A stretch of DNA of 64,000 bases from CAZTZL01 sp964537715 (GTDB lineage Bacteria; Zhuqueibacterota; QNDG01; DSAB01), in NCBI GenBank assembly GCA_964537715.1, contig CAZIAH010000005.1, positions 7,562-71,561 of the forward strand, in the 5' to 3' direction. Position numbers and translations under genes: made by a program. A model generated the notes under the pieces. It had not been told where the DNA came from, did not search any database, and saw nothing but the letters and a program-made list of their open reading frames with translations. The number at the start of each line of letters is the position of its first letter. The stretch's first letter is position 1. Below are positions 18,214 to 27,443 of this stretch, piece after piece.

Positions 18214-21042
18214 TTAATTCAATTCTCCAAAATAAAAATACAATGTCCGTTCATAAGTACTGTCAATCGTATTCTTTTTACTTGTTGGCCCCATCTGTTC
18301 GGGATGCATATTGATACGTGTTGCCATCTGTGTACAGGTTGGCGGAATAAAATCGAGAAACGAAATATCGCCTGGTGGCAAAGATGGATAAGATTCTTTC
18401 CCACGTAGTGAATAAAATTCAAATAATCGAACGAATAAATCATCCTGTTTGCTGGCAATATAGATTCTACCTTCAACTGTGTTCAACTCCATCCAGGCAA
18501 CATCTGAAAAGTAACCCTTAAATTCCGGGTACTTCCACGGCGATGTGCCGGTGAAGGTATTATTGTATGCGTCCTCCCACACATTAAGAGTCACACCTTG
18601 CATCCTGTTTTTCCAGACACGGTATGGACCATTACCGAGCCATTTGGCGCTCAACACAAACTCCTCAGGATAATTAAAGCTGACACCGCTAAAATTGTAT
18701 TGCCCATGCAATTCATACGAATAGGTCATTTCCAGCCAGCCGCTTGGGAACAGCTCCCAGCGCACCGTTTTCATACCACCTTCATACGCCGTTTCAACCA
18801 CATAGCCACCTTTTTCCCGGTGATGTTTCAATCCTGTAAAAGTTGAATTTCCTGTGCAAAAAACCGGACCGTTATTGAAATGAATTTCACGGTCTTTTTC
18901 ACTAATATTAATTTTAATGTGCGTTAATAAGCCGTTTAGTTTACTTAAAGTAAGAAACTTACTACCTACGGTTAACACAAGCGATGTATCGTTCTCATCG
19001 ATGTCGATTGAATTTTCATCTTCTCTTTTCACAATGGATTTTATTAACGATTCGTTGTTTTGAATCTTCCAGGACCATGTGTAAATATCCTGTCCGGTTG
19101 GATCGACAGCCTTCAATAGCAAAGCTTCTGCATTTTGCCAGTCATCCGGTAAGGAAAAATTTAAATGACCACTGGTGTGCGGTTTTATATCTACTCCATT
19201 AACCGATCCTTCGTTGATCAGGTTATAGCCCTTCCGCGTCTCTTCCGGTTTGGGGAACTCTACTAATTTCCAGTTAAACGAGCACTGGTTGAGATTGATA
19301 AAATCGAACCGGTTTTCCACAGGAATATTTCCGTCAAATGAATCCGGCAATTCATTCATTTCGATGTGAACAGGAGAAAAAATCTGCTTTATCGCATTGA
19401 AGCTGCCTTCCTTTTCACGATGTGGACCCAAAATGCCATCCGGGGCATTGACACCATTCACATCGATGATGCCGCCAAGATCGGTTCGGACAACGCCTTC
19501 ATCTAATAACGCCCAAATAAATCCACCACCTGATTTCGCCGCTTTCCACATCAGTTCCCAGTAATCATACAACCCTGCGCCGCCACCCCCATCAAACTGG
19601 CTGTGCTGGAATTCCGTTGGCATATAAATATTCTCTTGCTTAAAAAGCCATTGCATGCCGCTGTACTTTTCATAATGATTGGTGTCAATATGATTAAAAG
19701 CATATCCCGGTTTAAAATGCGGATGAATCACTGTTCTGTTTGAAGGATCATATCTTAAGAAATCGTCATCCAACTCTTTATTGGTTCCCCCTTCATTGCC
19801 ATTGCTCCAGAAAATCACCGAAGGATGATTCACATCGCGGATAACCATTTCACGAACCAATATTTCTCCAATCGCTGTATCATAAGCATTGTGCCAGCCA
19901 GCTAATTCATCAATTACATACAATCCAAGCGAATCGCAATAATCTAGAAAACTCTGATCCGGTGGATAATGTGAGCAACGCACGGCATTCATATTCATTT
20001 CTTTGATAAGCTTTACATCCATCAAATCGATGCCTTTGTTGAGACAACGTCCTGTTTCCGGCCAAAAGGCATGACGGTTGATGCCTTTCATTTTGACTTT
20101 AACCCCATTAATATAGATACCATCTTCCGGCCGGACCTCTATCATCCGAAAACCAAATTTTTCCTTTGTTTGATAAAGAATATGTTCACTGTCTTTTAAA
20201 TAAATATCAGCCTTATATAAAGTTGGTGATTCACTACTCCACAGATATGGATCATTTAATTTTGTTCTTAGGGTTACTTTAGAATTGCCTTTGCCTGTCT
20301 TTACAGAAATGGATTTTACAATCTTGTTCTCAGGCTCAATAATTTCTGCAATGATCTCTCTTTCATCCTGCACGTTTTGGGGAAAAACATCTATACTAAA
20401 CGAACCATCTGCTTTGGCCACGATAGCCGTTCGCTCAATGTGTTCCCTGGGATAGGCTTCTAAGTACACCGGACGAAAAATCCCACCGAAAATCCAATAA
20501 TCTGCATAGCGTTCAGAGCGGTTCACGGATTCGTTGGATGACATCTTACTCACCATAACTTCAAGCTGATTGGACTTATCAAAATAAAGCGCATCGGTTA
20601 TGTTATAAGTGAACCTGTAAAAAGCGCCCTGGTGCACATCGCCCGCAGATTGGCCATTAATTTTAACTTCCGTATCCGTCATAGAGCCTTCAAATACAAT
20701 AAATATCTCTTTGCCGCGCCATGATTCAGGAACGGAAAATGTGTGTTTATAAAGTCCTTCTTCATTCGCATATTTGAATTGCGGGCCATACGTATAATAA
20801 TCTCGACCATAATTGTAACTGCCAAAACCCTGTTGTTCCCAATGAGACGGAACTTCAATTTTTGTCCAGTAACCGCTCTTGCGCCCGCCGGTACAGAAAA
20901 AATCCCAGGTAACAGTTCTCTCATTATCGATTCCTGAAAGGTATTGAATCTGCTTTTCAGACGATGGTTTTGAAAAGATACTGACAGGGTATAAAGCGCA
21001 AGTAAGAATCAGAGTGAAAAAATAATTGATTAAAACCTTAAT
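18214..21042 (-). CDS. GH2 beta-galactosidase, secreted; start probably downstream of first ATG
   Basis: LacZ-type GH2 enzyme: sugar-binding domain (PSHWEQQGFGSYNYG), Ig-like domain, TIM barrel with KMKGINRHAFWPETG and MNAVRCSHYPPD, acid/base FWSNGNEGG (Glu442 counted from the ATG at 21117), nucleophile region YMPTEFQHS (Glu502), and a C-terminal beta-galactosidase small-chain-like domain. It is expected to remove beta-galactose from galactan side chains. The first in-frame ATG (21117) lies in the loop of the terminator of the preceding gene, so it is an unlikely start. Codon 26 (ATT, 21042) follows AAGAAAGG by about 10 bases and would give a clean signal peptide beginning with Lys at position 2; TTG at 21078 is another option. 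The start is therefore uncertain while the product is not. Confidence 0.9.
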   Translation of the reverse strand: MKVLINYFFTLILTCALYPVSIFSKPSSEKQIQYLSGIDNERTVTWDFFCTGGRKSGYWTKIEVPSHWEQQGFGSYNYGRDYYTYGPQFKYANEEGLYKHTFSVPESWRGKEIFIVFEGSMTDTEVKINGQSAGDVHQGAFYRFTYNITDALYFDKSNQLEVMVSKMSSNESVNRSERYADYWIFGGIFRPVYLEAYPREHIERTAIVAKADGSFSIDVFPQNVQDEREIIAEIIEPENKIVKSISVKTGKGNSKVTLRTKLNDPYLWSSESPTLYKADIYLKDSEHILYQTKEKFGFRMIEVRPEDGIYINGVKVKMKGINRHAFWPETGRCLNKGIDLMDVKLIKEMNMNAVRCSHYPPDQSFLDYCDSLGLYVIDELAGWHNAYDTAIGEILVREMVIRDVNHPSVIFWSNGNEGGTNKELDDDFLRYDPSNRTVIHPHFKPGYAFNHIDTNHYEKYSGMQWLFKQENIYMPTEFQHSQFDGGGGAGLYDYWELMWKAAKSGGGFIWALLDEGVVRTDLGGIIDVNGVNAPDGILGPHREKEGSFNAIKQIFSPVHIEMNELPDSFDGNIPVENRFDFINLNQCSFNWKLVEFPKPEETRKGYNLINEGSVNGVDIKPHTSGHLNFSLPDDWQNAEALLLKAVDPTGQDIYTWSWKIQNNESLIKSIVKREDENSIDIDENDTSLVLTVGSKFLTLSKLNGLLTHIKINISEKDREIHFNNGPVFCTGNSTFTGLKHHREKGGYVVETAYEGGMKTVRWELFPSGWLEMTYSYELHGQYNFSGVSFNYPEEFVLSAKWLGNGPYRVWKNRMQGVTLNVWEDAYNNTFTGTSPWKYPEFKGYFSDVAWMELNTVEGRIYIASKQDDLFVRLFEFYSLRGKESYPSLPPGDISFLDFIPPTCTQMATRINMHPEQMGPTSKKNTIDSTYERTLYFYFGELN

Positions 21043-21100
21043 ATTGTATTTACCTTTCTTGAAATCATTTCCAACCAAATCAAAAGCTCTAAGTAAAATA

Positions 21101-21135
21101 AACTCTGACAAGGGCATGAAACCCTTGTCAGAGTT
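21101..21135 (-). terminator. rho-independent terminator of the duplicated-domain gene
   Basis: Arms at 21101-21114 and 21122-21135 pair perfectly (14 bp, including AAGGG/CCCTT) around a 7-base loop and are followed on the minus strand by a T-rich run (TTTATTTTA). The hairpin lies just after the stop codon of the gene at 21146-23461 and contains the first ATG in frame with the next gene. Confidence 0.85.
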
Positions 21136-21145
21136 GTTGTCTTCC

Positions 21146-23461
21146 TTATTTCAGCAACATCATCTTCTTAACTTTAACGAAGTCACCAGATTCAATGCGG
21201 TAAAAATAGATACCAGATGAAAATGATGCAGCTTTGAATGAAACAGTGTAGACACCGGCAGCCTTTTCCTGATCTACTAATGTAGTAACAACTTGACCTA
21301 ACGCATTATAGATCTTTAATGTTGTCTTGCCTGCTTTCGGTAAGCTATACTTAATAATGGTCTCCGGGTTAAACGGATTTGGATAGTTTTGCTCAAGAGC
21401 ATAAACTGTCGGGATTGTACTGTTAGCTTCAGCAACCGAAGTCGGTTCTTCAACTTTCCCAAGCTCAGCCATACGGGCAACTTCATTGAAGAAGACTTGC
21501 TGGGCATCATCAGAGAAGTTATCGTAATTGAATGGGCCTGCTGCCGTTTCATAAAAATGGTCATTACCGTTTCCAATTAAAGTACGGTAGCCAGCAGCAT
21601 AGTCACCCGCGCCATCGTAAAACTCTGTCCACGGATCCCAACGTACAAAGAACACATTGGAGTTGCTGGCAGAGCGCGCTAATACTGTGCCGTTACCGCC
21701 ATCTGTGGTCACAATATAATCGTATGGAGTAGAACACCAATCCATCGTACTATCCGCTGCAAGAGTGGCACCGGCGAATACAGCATCATCCGGGGTTTCT
21801 ATTTTGGCGCTAACGGTTTCACCAGCAACATCGTACGTAGTGATCGAGGTTGATTGTAGCCAGTTTAATCTGTTGCTGCGAGCAGCCCATGGCGTCATCA
21901 GCACTAAAGGAGAAGTGATGGCGTTCCATGTCGGTTTTTTTGATGCATCAAAGTTTCCGCTAAGAGGTGAACGTGCGACGATAACCAAATCAGCAGCATT
22001 CAAAGTATCAATCAGGCCCTGGGAAGCTTGGCTAAGATCTGCGCTGAATACTGTGCTAACAGCATATCCCTGTGCTTCTAATCCATCAATTAAATATTGG
22101 TCAGCGTGTTCTTGTATATCAGGATTCATCTTGGCGGGATCGCTGAAAAGAACAATTTCTTTGTCCAAACCTACCGGTTTTTCAACTTTTCCAAGCTCAG
22201 CCATACGGGCAACTTCATTGAAGAAGACTTGCTGGGCATCATCAGAGAAGTTATCGTAATTGAATGGGCCTGCTGCCGTTTCATAAAAATGGTCATTACC
22301 GTTTCCAATTAAAGTACGGTAGCCAGCAGCATAGTCACCCGCGCCATCGTAAAACTCTGTCCACGGATCCCAACGTACAAAGAACACATTGGAGTTGCTG
22401 GCAGAGCGCGCTAATACTGTGCCGTTACCGCCATCTGTGGTCACAATATAATCGTATGGAGTAGAACACCAATCCATCGTACTATCCGCTGCAAGAGTGG
22501 CACCGGCGAATACAGCATCATCCGGGGTTTCTATTTTGGCGCTAACGGTTTCACCAGCAACATCGTACGTAGTGATCGAGGTTGATTGTAGCCAGTTTAA
22601 TCTGTTGCTGCGAGCAGCCCATGGCGTCATCAGCACTAAAGGAGAAGTGATGGCGTTCCATGTCGGTTTTTTTGATGCATCAAAGTTTCCGCTAAGAGGT
22701 GAACGTGCGACGATAACCAAATCAGCAGCATTCAAAGTATCAATCAGGCCCTGGGAAGCTTGGCTAAGATCTGCGCTGAATACTGTGCTAACAGCATATC
22801 CCTGTGCTTCTAATCCATCAATTAAATATTGGTCAGCGTGTTCTTGTATATCAGGATTCATCTTGGCGGGATCGCTGACAAGAACGATTTCTTTAGGATT
22901 CCAATCAGTACTAGGATTAAAAGTATCGCTGGTTGTTACAATGATATGATCTATGGCAGCCCCTCTTTCTCTGAGATAAATTGTCAATGTATGAGCTCCT
23001 GCAGTAGGAATATTAAAGGAAGTAGGTCCCTTTACCCATTCCCATACTCCGTAACTTCCATGTGGAATCATATCGTTTTGACTAGCAATACTATCACCTA
23101 GGCCATAGTAGAATGAGTCATTCTGTCCATCAATAAAATACTTGCGGACCCAGATGTAGTGTGCGCCGGTTTTCGTGAAGTTTATATTATAAGATAAAGC
23201 AGGCGCATCAGTCTCAGCCGTTGTATTTGGATTATAAACTCCAGCATCCGTACCTTGCATATAGCTTGAACCTAAAAATCCTGCAAAAGTGGTTGAATCA
23301 GCAAAAGTATCACCCTTGGATCCATCGCGCAGCGAATCATAGTCTTCAGCCGGCATTGTGACTAAACCAAGAAAATCAGATTTCTGGGTGAAGTCGGCGT
23401 ATGCGCTGCTAAAACAAAGCAGCACTAATGATAACAGAATGAAAGATAACTTATCTCGCAT
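21146..23461 (-). CDS. secreted protein with CBM-like N-terminus, two identical Rossmann-like modules and sorting domain
   Basis: The preferred start is the ATG at 23461 (after GGAGGAGGAA), which gives signal peptide MRDKLSFILL...SSAYA; the longer frame to 23539 adds a polar leader. A malectin/CBM-like domain (about 25-190, GAHYIWVRKYF, TLTIYLRERG) is followed by two copies of a 244-residue module with an alternating beta/alpha pattern (EIVLVSDPAKMNPD, LNAADLVIVARSP, SPLVLMTPWAARSNR) reminiscent of ThuA/glutamine-amidotransferase-like folds. A FlgD-like tail (NYPNPFNPETIIKYSLP) ends the protein. I recognise no catalytic motif and assign no function; a surface glycan-binding role is a guess from context. 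Confidence 0.75.
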   Translation of the reverse strand: MRDKLSFILLSLVLLCFSSAYADFTQKSDFLGLVTMPAEDYDSLRDGSKGDTFADSTTFAGFLGSSYMQGTDAGVYNPNTTAETDAPALSYNINFTKTGAHYIWVRKYFIDGQNDSFYYGLGDSIASQNDMIPHGSYGVWEWVKGPTSFNIPTAGAHTLTIYLRERGAAIDHIIVTTSDTFNPSTDWNPKEIVLVSDPAKMNPDIQEHADQYLIDGLEAQGYAVSTVFSADLSQASQGLIDTLNAADLVIVARSPLSGNFDASKKPTWNAITSPLVLMTPWAARSNRLNWLQSTSITTYDVAGETVSAKIETPDDAVFAGATLAADSTMDWCSTPYDYIVTTDGGNGTVLARSASNSNVFFVRWDPWTEFYDGAGDYAAGYRTLIGNGNDHFYETAAGPFNYDNFSDDAQQVFFNEVARMAELGKVEKPVGLDKEIVLFSDPAKMNPDIQEHADQYLIDGLEAQGYAVSTVFSADLSQASQGLIDTLNAADLVIVARSPLSGNFDASKKPTWNAITSPLVLMTPWAARSNRLNWLQSTSITTYDVAGETVSAKIETPDDAVFAGATLAADSTMDWCSTPYDYIVTTDGGNGTVLARSASNSNVFFVRWDPWTEFYDGAGDYAAGYRTLIGNGNDHFYETAAGPFNYDNFSDDAQQVFFNEVARMAELGKVEEPTSVAEANSTIPTVYALEQNYPNPFNPETIIKYSLPKAGKTTLKIYNALGQVVTTLVDQEKAAGVYTVSFKAASFSSGIYFYRIESGDFVKVKKMMLLK
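21459..22878 (-). repeat. tandem 732-bp duplication, 688 bp identical
   Basis: Bases 21459-22146 and 22191-22878 appear identical by eye at an offset of 732 bp, with a few mismatches just outside (for example A versus C at 22147/22879). The unit keeps the reading frame (244 codons). It is a very recent duplication, a gene-conversion product or an assembly artefact. Confidence 0.9.
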
Positions 23462-23661
23462 TTCCTCCTCCTTCATTTTGTTGTACGAGTTAATGTGATT
23501 CATGACCTTTACTTCCTGAATTGTTATAAGAAATCTCACCTCCTTTCTTCAATAAATTTTTGATGAAAATATTAAAGCAAATGATAGATTTAAAAATAAA
23601 TATATATTTGCCTTCACCGATAATCATACACCTGGCATATATTAATTATGGATGTACGAAC

Positions 23662-25326
23662 TTACTTTAAAAGTAGCATCTTCTTTTGAATCCAATAAGA
23701 TCCTGATGAGTTTAAAATTTTTAAACGATAAAAATAAATTCCCGATGAAACTTGCTCCCCTGAATCATTTCTGCTGTCCCATTGTACTCTGAATTCACCT
23801 TCATTCTGGTATTGTTGAGCAAGAGTCTTTACTTTTTGACCAGCACAGTTATAAACATTTAAAGTTACATGAGCAGGTTTATCCAGAGCATAACGAATTG
23901 TAGTTGTCGGATTGAATGGATTCGGATAATTCTGAAATAAGCTCATATTATCAGGCACGATTTTATTTTTATCCTCAACGGCTGTAGTGTTCTCAACTTC
24001 AAATGCTCCAAGATCGGGTGCATTATTAAGAAAGGGGAATCCAATATCCACACCGGCGTCAATAATGGCACTTCCGGGAGCCGGACGTAAAAAATCAATG
24101 TCAGGTAAACTGCCATTCTCTTTGCGGGGCGACGTTAATAAATCCATATCAAGACTTATAAAATCGTCATCTGATAGAGTGATTGGCAAATCAAATGAAT
24201 TGTATTCCGAAGTATTTTGGGCGGTATCGATATACGCTGTATGCTTATATCCTATTACCTTCTGATAACTTAGGTTGTTTTTAAGCACATGATCATAGCC
24301 ATCACCGTCAATATTATCTGCATCGTCACGGCTTGGACGGTTTAACATATTAAAATTGGTTACATTCAGATAGGCTGAATTGTTGAACCAGTCATTTCCT
24401 GCTAAATGATGGTTAGAATAGAATCCATTAGCTTTATTCTTCACGGCAACACAAAACCTGACAGTATTTCTTGGAACCGGATCAGGGATTTTATCTGCTG
24501 TATCATGCGCATATCCGCCTGCTTTAAAACCGTTTCCATCTCCCAGACTTTGAAAGTTTGATGAATATCCGTTATAAAAAGCCCAGCAACTGTCAAAAAC
24601 AACGGATTCATCGGCGCGGATAATATCAAAGCCGTCATCACTGTTAAACCAGGCGCGGCAGCCTCTAAAAACATTACCGGCGCCACCAGCATCGGGATGA
24701 CAGCCAAAACCATCACAATTGCTGCCCAATCCATCTTCCGAAACATTATCCCAATTTCGATACGAATCACAATTTAAAAACAAATTGCCGCCACCTTTAT
24801 AGTGACGCAGCCCGGTGCCAACATTGTTGTGCATGCTGATCTGTTCATATATATTATTATTCCCCCGGCTGTAAATACAATAAGACTCGGTGTGTGTTGT
24901 AATGGTTACCTGAATGCCGGTCATTTCCAGCCCTTTAAGGTGAATATAACTTCCGGCCATCCAGATACCTACCACACGTTGATCGGCCGGCTTAACAGCG
25001 GAAAAATCAAAAACAGGCTGCTCACCCGGATATGCCCAGTACTTTATAGTTTGTCCGGCCAGGCCGCTTTTATCCAGATAACTAATACAGGCAAATAAAT
25101 TCTGTTGAACGCTGGATATCTGGTTTTCCCGAACATTGTATAATCCGCCACGAATGTAAACTGTGTCACCTGGATTAACGAAGGTCTGAGCTTGTTGAAT
25201 GGATTCGACAGGTTGATCGATTGTTCCCGGATTTGAATCGTCTCCATCCGGCGCCACAAAATATTGAGATGCGAAAGAAAGATTTAGAATTGCCAAGATA
25301 AATATGGTGATTAAAATCAATCTCAT
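23662..25326 (-). CDS. PL9-family pectate/rhamnogalacturonan lyase with sorting domain
   Basis: Right-handed beta-helix lyase. After the signal peptide comes the family opening SQYFVAPDGDDSNPGTID and PGDTVYIRGGLYN. The calcium/catalytic region shows NCDGFGCHPDAGG, FNSDDGFDIIRADES (Asp cluster) and GDGNGFKAGG, whose Lys matches the PL9 catalytic base position. Residues after about 480 are a FlgD-like tail with NYPNPFNPTTTIRYAL. The start at 25326 (after GGGGAAATT) puts the signal peptide at the N-terminus; an ATG at 25359 overlaps the upstream stop codon by ATGA and is the alternative. It is the last gene of the GH105-PL26-DUF4861-DUF6250-PL9 run and probably cuts galacturonan or the RG-I backbone by beta-elimination. 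Confidence 0.87.
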   Translation of the reverse strand: MRLILITIFILAILNLSFASQYFVAPDGDDSNPGTIDQPVESIQQAQTFVNPGDTVYIRGGLYNVRENQISSVQQNLFACISYLDKSGLAGQTIKYWAYPGEQPVFDFSAVKPADQRVVGIWMAGSYIHLKGLEMTGIQVTITTHTESYCIYSRGNNNIYEQISMHNNVGTGLRHYKGGGNLFLNCDSYRNWDNVSEDGLGSNCDGFGCHPDAGGAGNVFRGCRAWFNSDDGFDIIRADESVVFDSCWAFYNGYSSNFQSLGDGNGFKAGGYAHDTADKIPDPVPRNTVRFCVAVKNKANGFYSNHHLAGNDWFNNSAYLNVTNFNMLNRPSRDDADNIDGDGYDHVLKNNLSYQKVIGYKHTAYIDTAQNTSEYNSFDLPITLSDDDFISLDMDLLTSPRKENGSLPDIDFLRPAPGSAIIDAGVDIGFPFLNNAPDLGAFEVENTTAVEDKNKIVPDNMSLFQNYPNPFNPTTTIRYALDKPAHVTLNVYNCAGQKVKTLAQQYQNEGEFRVQWDSRNDSGEQVSSGIYFYRLKILNSSGSYWIQKKMLLLK

Positions 25327-25355
25327 AATTTCCCCATTTTTTTCAACTGGTTTTT

Positions 25356-26087
25356 TCATTTCAGTTCGTACACTTTAAAATGTTCCACTTCCTGATGCGA
25401 TTTCACCGTTCGAAAGCCAAAATAACCTTCAGTTAAGGGCTCGTTATCCTTAAAAGAAAAATACGGCTCACTATCCACAAAAACCTGAGTCGTTCCATTG
25501 TAAACCACAATTTGAATCAAATAATTTCTATTGGGTTGAAGCAGGTGCTGCTCATCTTGTAAATCAAATAAAAGCGAGCGTTCACCGGTTCCCTGATATT
25601 TCCGGAAACGAGTGGTGCTATTACTGTTGCCGCCAATACCGGCATAATAAAGCCGCAGAGAATCATATTGTGAAAATATTCCGTTTCGTGTAAACACATT
25701 TTCCTGTCGAGGATCGATTGCCATCCAAAATTGATTGAGATCGGACAAACGATCGTTTTTTCCATTGTTCATGACCACTTTTCGATGGTACTCAATCATG
25801 ATGTTCCCTGACAGCTTTTTATTAAACCAGACAGTGGCGCCGTTATCGACATCAATGACCAGCTTGCCTTTCTCAATCCCCACTTTTGAGTTGGGTGAGT
25901 TCGGCGTCTCAACTATCCAATTATTCATATCCTGTTCAAAATTATCATTATAAAGTAGCTGGACTTTTTTATACTGCTCAACAGAACCTGAATCAGCAAC
26001 GTTTTGGGCCTGTATTGTGTTCTGAAATCCACATGTAAACAAAAAGCACAATAAAATCAATAAAATAGTGAAATCAATTTGTCTCAA
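25356..26087 (-). CDS. DUF6250-like secreted beta-sandwich protein
   Basis: The start codon is TTG at 26087, five bases after GGAGG. A signal peptide (to about residue 28, with TCGF at the end of the core) is followed by one all-beta domain with concanavalin/jelly-roll character: LLYNDNFEQDMNNWIVE, FNKKLSGNIMIEYHRKVV, DLNQFWMAIDP, LRLYYAGIGGNSNSTTRFRKY, and VFVDSEPYFSFKDNEPLTEGYFGFRTV. It resembles the DUF6250 family, which I know only as a companion of pectin enzymes; biochemical function is not assigned. It ends within the possible ATG of the PL9 gene and starts 15 bases after the DUF4861 gene, so translation is tightly coupled. It may be a carbohydrate-binding module, an esterase partner or an unrecognised lyase. 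Confidence 0.72.
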   Translation of the reverse strand: MRQIDFTILLILLCFLFTCGFQNTIQAQNVADSGSVEQYKKVQLLYNDNFEQDMNNWIVETPNSPNSKVGIEKGKLVIDVDNGATVWFNKKLSGNIMIEYHRKVVMNNGKNDRLSDLNQFWMAIDPRQENVFTRNGIFSQYDSLRLYYAGIGGNSNSTTRFRKYQGTGERSLLFDLQDEQHLLQPNRNYLIQIVVYNGTTQVFVDSEPYFSFKDNEPLTEGYFGFRTVKSHQEVEHFKVYELK

Positions 26088-26102
26088 GGATACCTCCTTA
26101 AT

Positions 26103-27443
26103 CTATTCGATTGTCACCTTAACTTTTGCCGAAAGTTGTTGCACCAAATTTGTGATATAGTCTTTGAAAAAATCAGCGTCTTTAAAACGTTCATCGCTCA
26201 ATTCCCATCCCGCCGCTGCATAGTAGGTAACAGGTTTATCATTTTCAACTTTCAACCTGGCCAAGTATGTATTGCTCAATGGCCCCTGTTTCGGCGCCTC
26301 CGTATAACCAAGATACAGATCACTTGGTACAATCAGCGCCATTCCAAGCCACCATTGACGGTTATAAGTCTGCATATCATGAGTCAACAAGACCTGCCAT
26401 TGATCATTAACGGAGATGACCTGCAGCGGATTTTGGTTATTGCTGTTCACCAGGCCGACGATCAGTTCTTCATCGCCCTGCAATCCAGAAAACTGTACTG
26501 TATTTTGATAGGCATACATACCCGGCCAGATGCTGGTGGTTTCATCTACCTGGTAGTTTCGTCCTTCATCCGGTTGCCAGTTTTCATAATGATAGCTTAA
26601 AACCGATTTCACAGGACCTTCCGCCATAATGCGGAATGTGGTTTTCTCAACATTGTTGATCGAATCATCAACCGTTACACCCAGACGCAGCAATTGGTCA
26701 CTGGTTTTCAAACCATAACCCCCAAGTCCCACAGAGTTGCCGACCGACAGGATATCGCGCCCCCAATCCGCCATGACATGATAGTTATCTTCGACGGCAC
26801 CCTGTTCATTTATCCCAACATTTTCTGGTGACATAAATGAAGCCGTTTTCCCAAACAAATCGTTGGCATTGCGACCATCCAGATAATGGCGGAAACCAAT
26901 TTTATCATTTTCCCATGAAGGGCCATCGGTCTGGTAGCGCTGGAAACCGATACTCTTTGGCAAATCCCCAGCATATAAAGTCTCGCTGACCGCAGGTTCT
27001 ACCGGGGTATCAGTAGAACTGCGCTTTCCAAAACGGGCGCTGGTACGCACGATATATTTGGGCTCTTTATTTACCCACAGTAAAAAATATGTTTCCGTTG
27101 TATTTGCAGGCAAATTGACTACAAAAAATAATTCATCCCATTTTTTATCTCCATTAAGATCATTCAATTGAGAAGCAACCGTATCGCCCTTATCAGAGAT
27201 AATCAACGGGTAATGGGTACCTGCCCCAGGACTTTCAATTTGTGAGCGGTCAATAGATATGGCCTTATCAGTCAGGACAATCGCAAAGTTGTTTGCAAGA
27301 GTCATCTTTGTCTTTCCAGGCACAGGCTGACATTGGTTAAGAAGAAAGATTGAAATCAACACAGCACTTGTGGTTAATGCAAAATGATTTTTTATTTTGC
27401 CTAATGTTGCCCCTTTATTTGGGTGTTTTAAATTATTCTTCAT
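26103..27443 (-). CDS. DUF4861-family secreted protein of pectin loci
   Basis: All-beta protein of about 446 residues resembling the DUF4861 family: DLNGDKKWDELFFVVNLPANTTETYFL, KSIGFQRYQTDGPSWENDKIGFRHYLDGRN, VMADWGRDILSVGNSVGLGGYG. Family members recur beside polysaccharide lyases of pectin and ulvan loci, and the supersandwich look would suit a lyase or sugar-acting enzyme, but no activity is assigned here. The ATG at 27443 (after AAGGATACAAG) is preferred to 27500; the gene then overlaps the end of the PL26 gene by 11 bases. A hydrophobic leader ends at LLNQC, a possible but non-canonical lipobox. Conserved acidic and aromatic residues in the DGPSWENDK region are candidates for a sugar-contact site. 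Confidence 0.75.
   Translation of the reverse strand: MKNNLKHPNKGATLGKIKNHFALTTSAVLISIFLLNQCQPVPGKTKMTLANNFAIVLTDKAISIDRSQIESPGAGTHYPLIISDKGDTVASQLNDLNGDKKWDELFFVVNLPANTTETYFLLWVNKEPKYIVRTSARFGKRSSTDTPVEPAVSETLYAGDLPKSIGFQRYQTDGPSWENDKIGFRHYLDGRNANDLFGKTASFMSPENVGINEQGAVEDNYHVMADWGRDILSVGNSVGLGGYGLKTSDQLLRLGVTVDDSINNVEKTTFRIMAEGPVKSVLSYHYENWQPDEGRNYQVDETTSIWPGMYAYQNTVQFSGLQGDEELIVGLVNSNNQNPLQVISVNDQWQVLLTHDMQTYNRQWWLGMALIVPSDLYLGYTEAPKQGPLSNTYLARLKVENDKPVTYYAAAGWELSDERFKDADFFKDYITNLVQQLSAKVKVTIE

Noticed and set aside
21448..22891. CRISPR array or phage-type repeat
   Set aside because: Only two long units in a coding frame, without short spaced repeats.
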